From a virus, in the IMG/VR virus record IMGVR_UViG_3300023112_000023, positions 1 through 50,607 of that record: a DNA stretch of 50,607 nucleotides. One strand, given 5' to 3'. Under the pieces are notes generated by a model that had not been told where the DNA came from, made no database searches, and was given only the letters and a program-made list of their open reading frames with translations. The number at the start of each line of letters is the position of its first letter. Within the stretch, counting starts at the first letter, position 1. Below, piece after piece: positions 18,220 through 26,965 of the stretch. The position numbers were made by a program, and so were the translations under genes.

Positions 18220-19585
18220 TTTCGTACCCATTGAGGAACCAAAAGTTAAGCCACAAATATTCACACCCAATATTGAAGGCTTCTACAAAGATCAATCAAT
18301 ATTCTTAATATGTAATGGTCCCAGTATTAATGACATGAATATTGTACCATTAGATACACGACAAACATTCGGTATCAATAATGGCGGCATACTCCGACCC
18401 AAGTTCTGGACTGCCCAAGATGCACATGGGAAGTTTCTAGACTGTATTTGGGACGATCCAACAATAATGAAAATAGTCCCACATCCAAGAGCCAGACAAA
18501 GGGGTGGGTGTCCCAGTATGGTATATCATGAAAAGTCAAGCAGATGTGACGCATCTACTTGGTTAGATGATGACTGTATTTGTTGGGGTGTACCTAGTAG
18601 TGATGGACACAAACTAAACACTATGGTGGCCGCATTACATATAATATACAAACTTGGCTTCAGGACTGTATATATTATTGGTGCAGATTTCAACATGATA
18701 GCAGAGGATTCATATTTTTTTGAGGAACGTGGTAAAGCGAATAGTAATAACAATCTGTATAATTTAACCAATGCTTATCTAACTAAGCTAGACACTTACT
18801 GTCGAGATAGAGGATATAATATTTATAACTGTACTGATGGCGGGAATCTAACTGCATTTAGACGCTTAGAATATATTAAAGCTCTTCAAGCAACTGAAAT
18901 TGAGGCAACACGGGAGACATATAGGATGTACAACCCAGAACCTAAAGGTATTCTCTACTACTCACATAATATATTAGATGGTACGCCACTTAATGATGCC
19001 TGTCGTGATAGTCTAAATGTTGGATTACCAATAACGTCGGTAACACATACACCAATAGAATTAGGGCGTAACATTATTTTTGATGGTAGGCAAAATTTAG
19101 GTGCAATGATTGAGCAAATCATATTAGGTCTTGAGTCTATAACGGATAAATATGTTTACTTTGTTGAGCATGATTGCCTATATCATCCCAGTCATTTTGA
19201 CCATGAGACAGATGGTATAACCTATAATACTAATATGTGGAGACTATGTCCCCTTGGTTACCGTAAGTGCCCTGATAGAGCGCCTGTGCTATCTACGTGT
19301 TCTGGACCAAGAAAAATTTTACTTGCTGCTATGCAAAGTAAACTGGTCTGTTACAATGCTAGGAAAGAGAAGTACAAAAACCATAAATATGTTAAAATGA
19401 TCTACGAGCCTGGCCGTAGTGACAGACTGAAATTTAAAACCTATGCATCTGAGCAACCTTGTATAGACGTCAGACACAATAGAAATTCGTCTGGTCGAGG
19501 ATGGAGTAAGCGTAATACATTTATTGATGATCTACCTTACTGGGGTTCGGCGGATTCATTACGTAGGAGTCTAGATATATGTTAA
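18206..19585 (+). CDS. DUF115/MptE-like and glycosyltransferase-like two-domain protein
   Basis: This 459-residue protein has two visible parts. The N-terminal half (IFLICNGPSINDMN, then GINNGGILRPKFW, TVYIIGADFN) has the Rossmann-like pattern of DUF115 (MptE-like) proteins, which are common in surface-polysaccharide and phage glycosylation loci. The C-terminal half (KYVYFVEHDCLYHPSHFD, then NTNMWRLCPLGYRKCP) resembles a GT-A type sugar transferase. It overlaps the zinc-ribbon gene by 14 bases and the next gene by seven. I infer sugar transfer or sugar-acid modification of a virion or host glycan. Confidence 0.6.
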   Translation: MAYGDFVPIEEPKVKPQIFTPNIEGFYKDQSIFLICNGPSINDMNIVPLDTRQTFGINNGGILRPKFWTAQDAHGKFLDCIWDDPTIMKIVPHPRARQRGGCPSMVYHEKSSRCDASTWLDDDCICWGVPSSDGHKLNTMVAALHIIYKLGFRTVYIIGADFNMIAEDSYFFEERGKANSNNNLYNLTNAYLTKLDTYCRDRGYNIYNCTDGGNLTAFRRLEYIKALQATEIEATRETYRMYNPEPKGILYYSHNILDGTPLNDACRDSLNVGLPITSVTHTPIELGRNIIFDGRQNLGAMIEQIILGLESITDKYVYFVEHDCLYHPSHFDHETDGITYNTNMWRLCPLGYRKCPDRAPVLSTCSGPRKILLAAMQSKLVCYNARKEKYKNHKYVKMIYEPGRSDRLKFKTYASEQPCIDVRHNRNSSGRGWSKRNTFIDDLPYWGSADSLRRSLDIC

Positions 19586-20193
19586 TTTATACAGCAATAT
19601 ATGGTAAGTATGATAAGTTATTTGAACAACCAGATATTGGAGTTAAGTATATATGTTATACTGATGACCCTAATCTTAAGTCTGACTGCTGGGATATACA
19701 CTATATACCTTCTACACTTAGTTCTGTATACGCTGCAAAATATTGGAAACTACATCCACCAGAGGACGAGTCAATATGGATTGATGGTAGTATGGAAATA
19801 ACCAATCCTAATTTTGTTAATATGTTAACGAAATATGTAGACAAAATAGGCTTCTATCCCCATAATCGTAGAACAAGTATTAAACAAGAAATAAAAACTT
19901 TAAAAGCTATTGGATTCAAATCAGATTTTGACCAACAGTATTCAGGATATATTAACGAGGGATTCACAGATAACAAATTATTTTGTGGCGGACTCATTGT
20001 TAGACTAGAGAGATGTGAAGAATTCAATCGGGTATGGTATAACGAAATATTACGTTGGTCACCACGTGATCAGCTAAGTCTGACTTATGCCCTTTGGAAA
20101 ACACAGACGCCTGTGAGTAAGATTAAACTTAAGATGTACTCTGGTGATCCACACACTATACATAAACATAAACGTAGGAGAATAAAATGTTAA
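19579..20193 (+). CDS. TOD1/MUCI70-type (DUF616) glycosyltransferase-like protein
   Basis: This 204-residue protein starts LIYTAIYGKYDKLFE and carries YICYTDDPNL, which is the signature pattern of DUF616/TOD1_MUCI70 proteins. SIWIDGSMEI follows, with its D-x-S-like motif near a probable metal site. The C-terminal segment (SPRDQLSLTYALWK) is also typical of this family. The members are thought to transfer sugars. It overlaps both neighbours and belongs to the glycan cassette. The acceptor is unknown. Confidence 0.65.
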   Translation: MLIYTAIYGKYDKLFEQPDIGVKYICYTDDPNLKSDCWDIHYIPSTLSSVYAAKYWKLHPPEDESIWIDGSMEITNPNFVNMLTKYVDKIGFYPHNRRTSIKQEIKTLKAIGFKSDFDQQYSGYINEGFTDNKLFCGGLIVRLERCEEFNRVWYNEILRWSPRDQLSLTYALWKTQTPVSKIKLKMYSGDPHTIHKHKRRRIKC

Positions 20194-20822
20194 CAGTATT
20201 TAGTTTCACTAACGGACGTAGTACACATGAGTGTAGTGTTAAAAGTCTGTGTGGTGCTGATCATGTTCTCCTTAAAAATATGGATTACACTGCTGCGTTA
20301 GAAACATGTGTATATACATGCCAGACTGATTTCTTTTTACGTCTTGATGACGATATGTTTTTACACCCACAAGCCTTAGAGTATGTTATGTATACTGTTA
20401 ATAAATCACCTGAGAATATAGGTATGTTCTTTTGGTATTTATGGGAAGACTATACACAAACAATATGCCAAGCTATAAAGATCTATCGTACAGAATCTAT
20501 GCGTGATATTGGTGGGTTCAAGTTTTTACCTAGTGGTAAAACAGATATAGCAACTTTAAAAGCATTAAAAGATTCAGGATGGGGAATATACGAAGATAAA
20601 AGTATTATAGCAATACATGCACGCGGAACTAAAAAGGAGACTGTTGACTATTATAGGCTTTGGAAAAAGAGATCTAAGACGTATGAGAAACATAGTTATC
20701 ATGAGTCATTACAATACTCAAGATCCACAGACTATCAGTATTCATTACGTAACGAGTTTCTTATGGATTTAAATACACGGGAGGGTACGGCTTTTGCGAA
20801 ATATAATATTCGTACAACCTAA
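20187..20822 (+). CDS. GT2-like glycosyltransferase
   Basis: This 211-residue protein has a DDD-type metal-binding motif (DFFLRLDDDMFLHPQ at about residue 48), which is characteristic of GT-A glycosyltransferases. The N-terminal strand (LTVFSFTNGRSTHECSVKSL) precedes it, and a FWYLWEDYTQT region follows. It is shorter than most free-standing GT2 enzymes (about 250-300). It overlaps the TOD1-like gene by seven bases. A sugar-transfer role in the cassette is inferred. Confidence 0.6.
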   Translation: MLTVFSFTNGRSTHECSVKSLCGADHVLLKNMDYTAALETCVYTCQTDFFLRLDDDMFLHPQALEYVMYTVNKSPENIGMFFWYLWEDYTQTICQAIKIYRTESMRDIGGFKFLPSGKTDIATLKALKDSGWGIYEDKSIIAIHARGTKKETVDYYRLWKKRSKTYEKHSYHESLQYSRSTDYQYSLRNEFLMDLNTREGTAFAKYNIRTT

Positions 20823-21975
20823 CCAGATAGGCTTAGATGTATTACCTATACAGTGGCAGAAAATTGCACATAGTAAGCGTAAACGTAAACGTGCTTTACC
20901 TATAGGTATGTTCTACTTGATGGTTAATATTGGTATGCCAATACAGTATATAGATAATTATATGTCACAGTTATCTAATAGTGAATTAGCAAAACATTGT
21001 ATTGACACAGTCGGACCAGAGGGTCTTGTATGTTTTGGTGGCACTTGTTTCGAGTGGCTACAAGCTAAACAAGTGGCCAATTTAGTGAAACAGAAGATGC
21101 CACAAATCAAAACAATATATGGTGGACCAAACGCCAAGGCTAGGCCAAACAAACATGCCAAGTATTTTGATCATATCTTCACGTGTGGTGAAGACTTCTT
21201 AAAATACATGGGGATGGATGATAACTTGAAAATATGGCCTACGATGTTGGATATAAAACGACGTCACCCAAATATAGACTTAAGGTATTATGCACACAAT
21301 AATATTTTTTCAGGTCATGGTTGTCCATTCAATTGTAGATTTTGCGCATCAAAGTATATCAATAATAGACAAGTGTATTTTAGACCTGTCGATAATATTA
21401 TTACCGAGATCAAACAATGTGGGCATAAATATATTATATTCCGTGAAGACAATTTTATTATAAATAAAGATAGGTTAAAATTACTTTGTCGAGAGTTAGC
21501 ACGATTAGGTGTCAAATGGGAATGTCAAGCTAGGGTTAGTAGTCTAGATAGTAAGACTATTAAATTATTGAAAGACTCAGGTTGTGTGTTAATTAGTTGT
21601 GGTTTTGAGTCAGCATGTGACGCAACCTTAAAATATATTGATAAAGGGCATACAGTGTCAGATATGAATAATGTTATTGAATTATTCAGAAAACATAATA
21701 TGTATTATACTGGTGGATTCATCGTAGGTCTACCCAATGAAGGTAAACAAGAAGTAAGGACTACTATAGACTTTATCAATAAGTTGCGAACAGACCCATT
21801 GTCACGTGTACCAAGTAAGCCTGTACAATTCTTAGGTCTACCCGTTTCTGATTTATACTTTGAAGTTATTAAGCAAGATCTGGTTAATTATAATTGGTGT
21901 GATGGTGAATTACTGTTGTGTGATACAGGACATATTAAATTTGGTGACGTTGAAAGGATGATACATGAAGGATAA
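20794..21975 (+). CDS. Radical SAM enzyme with B12-binding-like N-terminal domain
   Basis: The start is TTG 20794, with GGGAGGG upstream. It overlaps the previous gene by 29 bases. Residues ~1-140 resemble a cobalamin-binding Rossmann domain (LVCFGGTCFEWLQAKQV, then IKTIYGGPNAK). Residues 178-185 carry CPFNCRFC, a CxxxCxxC cluster that binds the [4Fe-4S] of radical SAM enzymes. The following FRPVDNIITEI and IIFREDNFII segments fit the TIM-barrel core. Such B12-radical SAM enzymes methylate or rearrange unreactive carbons, often in glycan or antibiotic tailoring. The substrate is unknown. Confidence 0.8.
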   Translation: MRNIIFVQPNQIGLDVLPIQWQKIAHSKRKRKRALPIGMFYLMVNIGMPIQYIDNYMSQLSNSELAKHCIDTVGPEGLVCFGGTCFEWLQAKQVANLVKQKMPQIKTIYGGPNAKARPNKHAKYFDHIFTCGEDFLKYMGMDDNLKIWPTMLDIKRRHPNIDLRYYAHNNIFSGHGCPFNCRFCASKYINNRQVYFRPVDNIITEIKQCGHKYIIFREDNFIINKDRLKLLCRELARLGVKWECQARVSSLDSKTIKLLKDSGCVLISCGFESACDATLKYIDKGHTVSDMNNVIELFRKHNMYYTGGFIVGLPNEGKQEVRTTIDFINKLRTDPLSRVPSKPVQFLGLPVSDLYFEVIKQDLVNYNWCDGELLLCDTGHIKFGDVERMIHEG

Positions 21976-22531
21976 TTTTGAGATATCTACAGGTTATACT
22001 TCTAGAGACAGTATTAAATATAAAGATATGCTTATATCTACAATATCATACCAGGAAAAGGTATATCAACGGGCTAAGGAACTAGCGGAAGAAAATACAC
22101 ATAATAGAATATTGGACGTGGGATGTGGCTCTGGAGAAAAGCTGCTCAGGTATTTTGGTGGGTCTAATACTATTGGTATTGATGTGCAGAAAACGGTCGT
22201 GCAATTAAAAGAGAAGTATCCTAAACGGGTATGGTTATCTTGTGATGACACTTTACAATTTAATGTTGACTTGGTTATTATTGCAGATGTTATTGAACAC
22301 ATTAAAAACCCTGACGATACTCTACGTTGGTTGAATAGTCTAAATGCTACATGTATTATATCAACACCAATAGGTAATGGGCCTGGCCCACCTAATAGTA
22401 AGTTTCACTATCGAGAGTGGTCAGTTAATGAATTTAGAAAATTCATATCTAGATATTTTAATATATCAGAACACGTTATATTTAATAATGTAGATCACAC
22501 GTCACAGTATGTTATTATGGAGCCAAAATGA
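21965..22531 (+). CDS. SAM-dependent methyltransferase (class I)
   Basis: This 188-residue protein contains the SAM-binding motif I (NRILDVGCGSGEKLL at about residue 46) and an acidic second strand (TIGIDVQ). Motif post-I/IV follows (VDLVIIADVIEHIKNPDDT), then IISTPIGNGPGPP. This pattern fits UbiE/Methyltransf_23-like small-molecule or sugar methyltransferases. It overlaps the radical SAM gene by 11 bases and the next gene by four. Together they suggest that sugars made or moved by the cassette are methylated. Confidence 0.8.
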   Translation: MKDNFEISTGYTSRDSIKYKDMLISTISYQEKVYQRAKELAEENTHNRILDVGCGSGEKLLRYFGGSNTIGIDVQKTVVQLKEKYPKRVWLSCDDTLQFNVDLVIIADVIEHIKNPDDTLRWLNSLNATCIISTPIGNGPGPPNSKFHYREWSVNEFRKFISRYFNISEHVIFNNVDHTSQYVIMEPK

Positions 22532-23187
22532 AACTCACAATGATTATGAATACTACTGGTCACCACCCACACCTCATATCCCAAGCCGTAGGTTCATTCC
22601 TAGCACAAACAGAACAATGTAAGTTGATGATTAATTGTATACATCCTGATGGTCTGCATCTGGATAAAGAGTATGATAACATAACTATAAATAATATTAA
22701 GCCATTCAATAAATACCCTGAACAAATAGCCTGGGGTATCAGTCAGGTTGACACACCTTATTGGTGTGTATTAGACTCAGACGATTACATTCTACCTTGG
22801 CATGTTGAGCAACTATTAGAAGGTATTAAGTATTGCAAGCAGATGCCACTGGTATCATGCCATGCTGTAGGTTGTGATAAGTATTGGCAGCTTGAGAATG
22901 GTGGTGTGAGTAAACATTCTTCTGGTGGGTGGTGGAGATTAGCTTTCACAATTAGAGATAATGAATGGCTTAAAACAACAGCCAGACAGTTCCAGACAAC
23001 ATATGCTTATGATAGCTTCTTATTCAAAAGAACACAGTGTAAAGTCATAATGGATACAAAGCCATCTTATGTATATAGATTAGGTGAATCATGGCATGTA
23101 TCCCAACGTGGAGATATACCTAAGTTTAAAGAATTACCTGTAATAATTCCAGAGGTTAATGATGTTATACTACTTCTATGCAACTGA
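22528..23187 (+). CDS. GT2-family glycosyltransferase
   Basis: This 219-residue protein has the GT-A pattern LTMIMNTTGHHPHLISQAV at the N-terminus. The metal-binding motif follows (WCVLDSDDYILPWH at about residue 82; DSDD instead of DxD). Later SSGGWWRLAFTIRDNEW and YDSFLFKR resemble GT2 acceptor-side segments. It is short for a stand-alone enzyme. It overlaps the methyltransferase (ATGA) and the next gene by 29 bases. Confidence 0.7.
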   Translation: MKLTMIMNTTGHHPHLISQAVGSFLAQTEQCKLMINCIHPDGLHLDKEYDNITINNIKPFNKYPEQIAWGISQVDTPYWCVLDSDDYILPWHVEQLLEGIKYCKQMPLVSCHAVGCDKYWQLENGGVSKHSSGGWWRLAFTIRDNEWLKTTARQFQTTYAYDSFLFKRTQCKVIMDTKPSYVYRLGESWHVSQRGDIPKFKELPVIIPEVNDVILLLCN

Positions 23188-23674
23188 ACATCCACAATAC
23201 TTGGCAGCTATGCGACAACTTAAACGTGATTTAAATACACTAGGACTACCATATATTTATGATACGTATAAACACTTAACACGTTTTGAGAATTTATTAT
23301 TACGTCCAGCTGTGCTGCTGGAGACACTGAAGAAACATATGTGTCCATTAGTGTCACTTGATGTAGACTGTCGTGTATTGGACGTACCAGTTTTTGAGGC
23401 ATATGATATTGCTTGTCGGATGTACAATGGCAATACACCAATACTGGGTACACTATATCTTGAGCCAACCGAACCAGTTTTTTGTTTTCTACATGAATGG
23501 TATCATGAGATGATACGTGATGGGCGTAACCAACAGATACCATTCAGAAAATTATATACTGACTCTAAATTGAGGAAGGGAATATTACCAAATGAATACG
23601 CTGTATTAAAAGAAGAGGGTGAAGTATTCGATCATCCTGTAATTGTACATGATTATATTAGTAGGCACATATGA
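23159..23674 (+). CDS. Nucleotide-diphospho-sugar transferase-like protein
   Basis: This 171-residue protein begins MLYYFYATEHPQYLAAM and has the D-x-D-like segment SLDVDCRVLDVPVFEAYD. A PTEPVFCFLHEWYHEMI stretch follows. The pattern fits small GT-A-like proteins such as those annotated as nucleotide-diphospho-sugar transferases. It starts inside the upstream GT2 gene and is followed by the metallophosphoesterase with a four-base overlap. The function is inferred from the D-x-D and from the cluster. Confidence 0.5.
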   Translation: MMLYYFYATEHPQYLAAMRQLKRDLNTLGLPYIYDTYKHLTRFENLLLRPAVLLETLKKHMCPLVSLDVDCRVLDVPVFEAYDIACRMYNGNTPILGTLYLEPTEPVFCFLHEWYHEMIRDGRNQQIPFRKLYTDSKLRKGILPNEYAVLKEEGEVFDHPVIVHDYISRHI

Positions 23675-24615
23675 ATATTAAAACCACGATAGCGAAAGAA
23701 GAAGTATTACAGTTCCAGGAGACACCGACACGCACACTTGCTAGTAAATTATTAAAAGAGAATCCTACTGTATATATGGATTTTGAAGACGCACGTAATG
23801 CAGTACGACGTGCTCGCAGGGGTAAGAGGATGAAAATAAATCCATTCGACGCTTTACCTGAGGGATTAAGGGATTTTGTTGATTGGGAGCCTTACTGTAT
23901 CCAAGAACAAGTTGGTCTGATTATATCTGATCTACACGCACCCTATTATAACAAAAGAGCACTTATCACCGCGTTAGAATATGCTAAGAATATTGGGATC
24001 AGCTTCATCTTATTTATGGGTGACTGTATGGACTTTCATTCGGTAAGTTTTTGGGATAAAGATCCACGCAATCGAGACTTCCAGAAAGAGATAGACTTAG
24101 CTCAAGATATATTTGATTCAATCCGACAGACTTTCCAAGATGTGGCAATGTATTATCTGTTAGGTAATCACGAGGAAAGACTCGAACGTTATCTACGTGT
24201 GAAGGCACCAGAGCTATTAGGTTATAGAGCGTTAGATATGTCGGAAATTATTGACGCACGTTATTATGATATGAAAGTTATTGACCAAAAGAGGATTGTG
24301 AAAATCGGAGACCTCAACTGTGTGCATGGGCATGAGTTCGGTAGGTCAATATCTAATCCAGTTAATGCTGCACGTGGGTTATATCTGCGTGGAAAAGAGA
24401 CTGCAATATGTGGTCATCATCATCATACGTCAGAACATACAGAGAAGAGTATGACAAATAAGATTGTATCGTGTTGGTCAATAGGATGTATGTGTGATCT
24501 ACGTCCAGAATATTTACCAATGAATAAATGGAACCATGGTTTTGGTATTGTAATACGTACTGATGATGGCTTCCAAGTACTAAATAAGAAAATTATAAAT
24601 GGAAAGGTTTACTAA
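23671..24615 (+). CDS. Metallophosphoesterase
   Basis: This 314-residue protein shows the calcineurin-like metal-binding motifs in order: SDLHAP (about residue 85), GDCMD (about 116), GNHEE (about 167), HGHEF (about 215) and GHHHH (about 248). An N-terminal basic region (ARRGKRMK) precedes the core. Such enzymes cleave phosphodiesters or phosphomonoesters. In a sugar cassette a nucleotide-sugar or lipid-linked phosphate is possible. It shares ends with its neighbours (ATGA upstream, TAATG downstream). Confidence 0.85.
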   Translation: MNIKTTIAKEEVLQFQETPTRTLASKLLKENPTVYMDFEDARNAVRRARRGKRMKINPFDALPEGLRDFVDWEPYCIQEQVGLIISDLHAPYYNKRALITALEYAKNIGISFILFMGDCMDFHSVSFWDKDPRNRDFQKEIDLAQDIFDSIRQTFQDVAMYYLLGNHEERLERYLRVKAPELLGYRALDMSEIIDARYYDMKVIDQKRIVKIGDLNCVHGHEFGRSISNPVNAARGLYLRGKETAICGHHHHTSEHTEKSMTNKIVSCWSIGCMCDLRPEYLPMNKWNHGFGIVIRTDDGFQVLNKKIINGKVY

Positions 24616-25487
24616 TGAAGTTAGCTGGTAAATATGGATGTAAGCATCTACGTGGTAAAACAGAACTCGGACCATTCTGGCTATCACGGAATACAGAGGA
24701 AGAAGTGAAAAAACTGGATGGTACAACGGGTCTTGAACGTCTAAACCAAAATAATTACATGTGGTATCTGATACCCCAACAGTACCAGTCAGTTACAGAA
24801 TTAGTAGATACAAAAAAGGGCCTCACCGCTATGATAGTCGGTAAAGGCCCTGGATTAGATAGTTTAAGTACTGATGTGGTAGACGGTGTTGACATCATTC
24901 TAGCTACAAATGATTCAGTACATCATGTTGTTAATATTGTTGGAGACTCAGGTGTACCAGTATATAATGTTCAATGTGACCCGCTAGCTGGTAGTTGTCA
25001 GAATGATGGTGCAATACCTATCGTACTTAGCAACTGTGCCTTATTTTATGGGAAGGCTGAGGAACTATATGTAGCAAAAGTTACGGATTTCCCTGATGAT
25101 AATTGGCATCCAGTAGGATGCACTGCAATCCATATAGCAAAGCTAATGGGTTGTGAGCATCTTGTCTTTATAGGCTTCGATGGTTCTTTCGACAAAAAGA
25201 TGGGCTATGCATCTGTTATCTCTAAGAGTCCAACAGAGGGACGGTATACAAATCCTAATAGATTTGCCTCACATGGTGAACCAATGAAGGAAGTTATAGG
25301 TGACTTAGGTTATACGATTCATTCTGTTGATGGTGCAAGTAACACACCTAAGCGAGAAGAGATGGCCCATGATACATCAGCTTCTTGTACACCTGAGCAG
25401 TTACAAGACAGTCAGCAAGAGCCGCGTGAGCCCGATCATGAGGAACCTCAAGTTCAGACGCAAGATAACGAAGATTCACTTTATTAA
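24615..25487 (+). CDS. DUF115/MptE-like Rossmann protein with acidic tail
   Basis: This 290-residue protein has AMIVGKGPGLDSLS (a Rossmann GxGxxL-like turn), then DIILATNDSVHHV and HLVFIGFDGSF, matching DUF115 patterns seen at 18206-19585. The last ~40 residues (EPREPDHEEPQVQTQDNEDSLY) are acidic and look disordered. They run for 140 bp antisense to the end of the exonuclease on the other strand. The core ends near 25340, so the tail may be a recent extension. It starts one base into the upstream stop. Confidence 0.55.
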   Translation: MKLAGKYGCKHLRGKTELGPFWLSRNTEEEVKKLDGTTGLERLNQNNYMWYLIPQQYQSVTELVDTKKGLTAMIVGKGPGLDSLSTDVVDGVDIILATNDSVHHVVNIVGDSGVPVYNVQCDPLAGSCQNDGAIPIVLSNCALFYGKAEELYVAKVTDFPDDNWHPVGCTAIHIAKLMGCEHLVFIGFDGSFDKKMGYASVISKSPTEGRYTNPNRFASHGEPMKEVIGDLGYTIHSVDGASNTPKREEMAHDTSASCTPEQLQDSQQEPREPDHEEPQVQTQDNEDSLY

Positions 25488-25962
25488 AAGGAACCTGTTC
25501 AGCATGGAAAGCGGCACGGTCATTAAAGTACTGTGCCGCTACCATTGTGTCTCGATATAATGCTGAGAAGTATTGATTGAAATGTTCCTCACCCAACCAA
25601 GCTTTAATAAAGCTACGATCAAACGGCCAATTGTGTGCTAGTGGAACAATCCTTTTACCAAATGGTAAATGTAGTCGCTCGACCCACTCGTCGAATAAAT
25701 CCGCTGCCTTCATAGGCTCAATACCATCACGCATAAGTTCTGTGCGTGTATGTCCATGTACCCTTGTTGCGGATTGCTCGATATTTTGTGGGCGTCCTGG
25801 TTGTAATAACATACTGAATGGCATGATTGTCTGAATCGGCTTAAGATCCGAGTCCAAAGGAACTACTGCGATTTCTATAATATCATGTTTCGTGGGGTCT
25901 GTGCCTGTAGTTTCACAATCGACTGCACACAAAACACTACCGTTAAGATGTACTAGATTCAT
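25348..25962 (-). CDS. DEDDh 3'-5' exonuclease (DnaQ-like)
   Basis: This 204-residue protein carries the three exonuclease motifs: CAVDCETTGTDP (motif I, D-x-E), LAHNWPFDRSFI (motif II) and HDRAHAALADCLVTA (motif III, H-x4-D). It has no polymerase domain and may proofread the phage polymerase or degrade host DNA or RNA. It is the last gene of a leftward operon from about 31330. Its 3' end overlaps the acidic tail of the + strand gene by 140 bp, so the two transcripts are convergent. Confidence 0.85.
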   Translation of the reverse strand: MNLVHLNGSVLCAVDCETTGTDPTKHDIIEIAVVPLDSDLKPIQTIMPFSMLLQPGRPQNIEQSATRVHGHTRTELMRDGIEPMKAADLFDEWVERLHLPFGKRIVPLAHNWPFDRSFIKAWLGEEHFNQYFSALYRDTMVAAQYFNDRAAFHAEQVPFNKVNLRYLASELEVPHDRAHAALADCLVTAQVYKKLMYHGPSLLA

Positions 25963-26006
25963 AGTTGCCTCGCTGATAAATCTAAAATTAGTTCTTTTCC
26001 AAACAT

Positions 26007-26183
26007 CTATTCTTTATCCTTAAAATATATACATAGTTTCTGATACACGTCATTAAGCGCGTCGGCCCTTGATTTGTATGATGCCACACAAACATTTTGT
26101 TCTGCCGATTCGAAACCTTTTTGTTGTTCTGTGGCTTGTGCAATCTCAGAAAGTAACCATTCTTTTAATTCTTTAATATTCAT
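26007..26183 (-). CDS. Small hypothetical protein
   Basis: This is a 58-residue ORF beginning MNIKELKEWLLSEIAQATEQ and ending CIYFKDKE. It has a GGAG site 6 bases before the ATG and overlaps the upstream stop (ATGA), so it is coupled to the next gene. It is predicted all helical and highly charged. I know of no family. The conserved spacing with its neighbours makes it a real gene rather than chance. Confidence 0.6.
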   Translation of the reverse strand: MNIKELKEWLLSEIAQATEQQKGFESAEQNVCVASYKSRADALNDVYQKLCIYFKDKE

Positions 26184-26386
26184 TCTATCTCCGTTAAGTT
26201 GACACGATCAGAGATGAATGACCTAACATATCCCATAACATCCTGTGGTGTCTTAAGTATTAAGTTATCATGTTTCAGTCCTTGACGCATCTTCTCGTCT
26301 AAGTCCCACAGTGTGCTGTGGTAGTCTATGCCTTTGATTGCCAGAATCGCTTCGTTGCGGTCTTCAAATGTTAGTGTTGCTTTCAT
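26180..26386 (-). CDS. Small hypothetical protein
   Basis: This 68-residue protein begins KATLTFEDRNEAILAIKG and ends SDRVNLTEIE. It is acidic, with one beta hairpin followed by helices. The start overlaps the upstream gene by four bases and its stop overlaps the downstream gene by four bases, so it lies in the middle of a coupled run. No motif supports a function. Confidence 0.6.
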   Translation of the reverse strand: MKATLTFEDRNEAILAIKGIDYHSTLWDLDEKMRQGLKHDNLILKTPQDVMGYVRSFISDRVNLTEIE

Positions 26387-26724
26387 ATCTTAGCCTCCAC
26401 AAGTTTCAGCCCCTCTGGAGTATAACCCGGGTCTTCTAATGTGAAAACGACACGCTCTTCAATCTCAGGCCAGCATTCTGGACAGTCAATTAGATCCCCG
26501 TCGTATTCAAAAGCAGTAACATCTTGCATAAGCGATGGCCAAACAGCTTCAACTGAATAATTTGTGCAAAAGTAGTGATCTTCAAACTTGAAAATAAGAT
26601 CATATTGGATGTCCCACCGCCCACTTCCCGTTTGTTTATCCAGTATCTTAGTTAATACTGTTGACTCATCGTACACGAGATTCTGTAAATCTTCTTTCTT
26701 AAATTGCATCTTCATACCTTTCAC
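26383..26724 (-). CDS. Hypothetical protein, CxxC-containing
   Basis: This protein has 113 residues from the first Met, though Met 4 or 6 (MQFKKEDLQNLVYDE) could be the start. It contains DCPECWPEIEERVVFTLED near the C-terminus. The CPEC pair could bind a metal or form a disulphide. It has a Trp/Tyr-rich middle (HYFCTNYSVEAVWPSL). It overlaps the zinc-binding upstream gene by 26 bases. Function unknown. Confidence 0.55.
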   Translation of the reverse strand: MKGMKMQFKKEDLQNLVYDESTVLTKILDKQTGSGRWDIQYDLIFKFEDHYFCTNYSVEAVWPSLMQDVTAFEYDGDLIDCPECWPEIEERVVFTLEDPGYTPEGLKLVEAKI

Positions 26725-26965
26725 TTAGTTCTTTATAGTCACCTGCTTTGGTGAAGCTGCGTTTTATATACCAACTCCCACCATCCACCGAGACACGCTT
26801 GCACGAACACTTCTTATAATCGTGTCGGTGCTCGGATGTGATAACATCCCCACATGCATTGCACTTAATACGATTCAGTCTTATGTCACCTGCACCAATA
26901 ATCTTACGTTCAGCGATGGTGAGCTCCTCATGGTTCTTGAACTTTTCCATTAAGTCTTTATCCAT
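26699..26965 (-). CDS. Zinc-ribbon protein (DUF7695-like)
   Basis: This 88-residue protein has the pattern IKCNACGDVITSEHRHDYKKCSCKRVSVDGG. The CxxC...HRHDxKxCxC...VDGG arrangement matches small phage zinc-binding proteins annotated DUF7695. The CxxC pairs plus His probably bind zinc. It overlaps the adenine methylase gene by 16 bases and the CPEC gene by 26. The role is unknown but the family is common in phage accessory regions. Confidence 0.65.
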   Translation of the reverse strand: MDKDLMEKFKNHEELTIAERKIIGAGDIRLNRIKCNACGDVITSEHRHDYKKCSCKRVSVDGGSWYIKRSFTKAGDYKELSERYEDAI

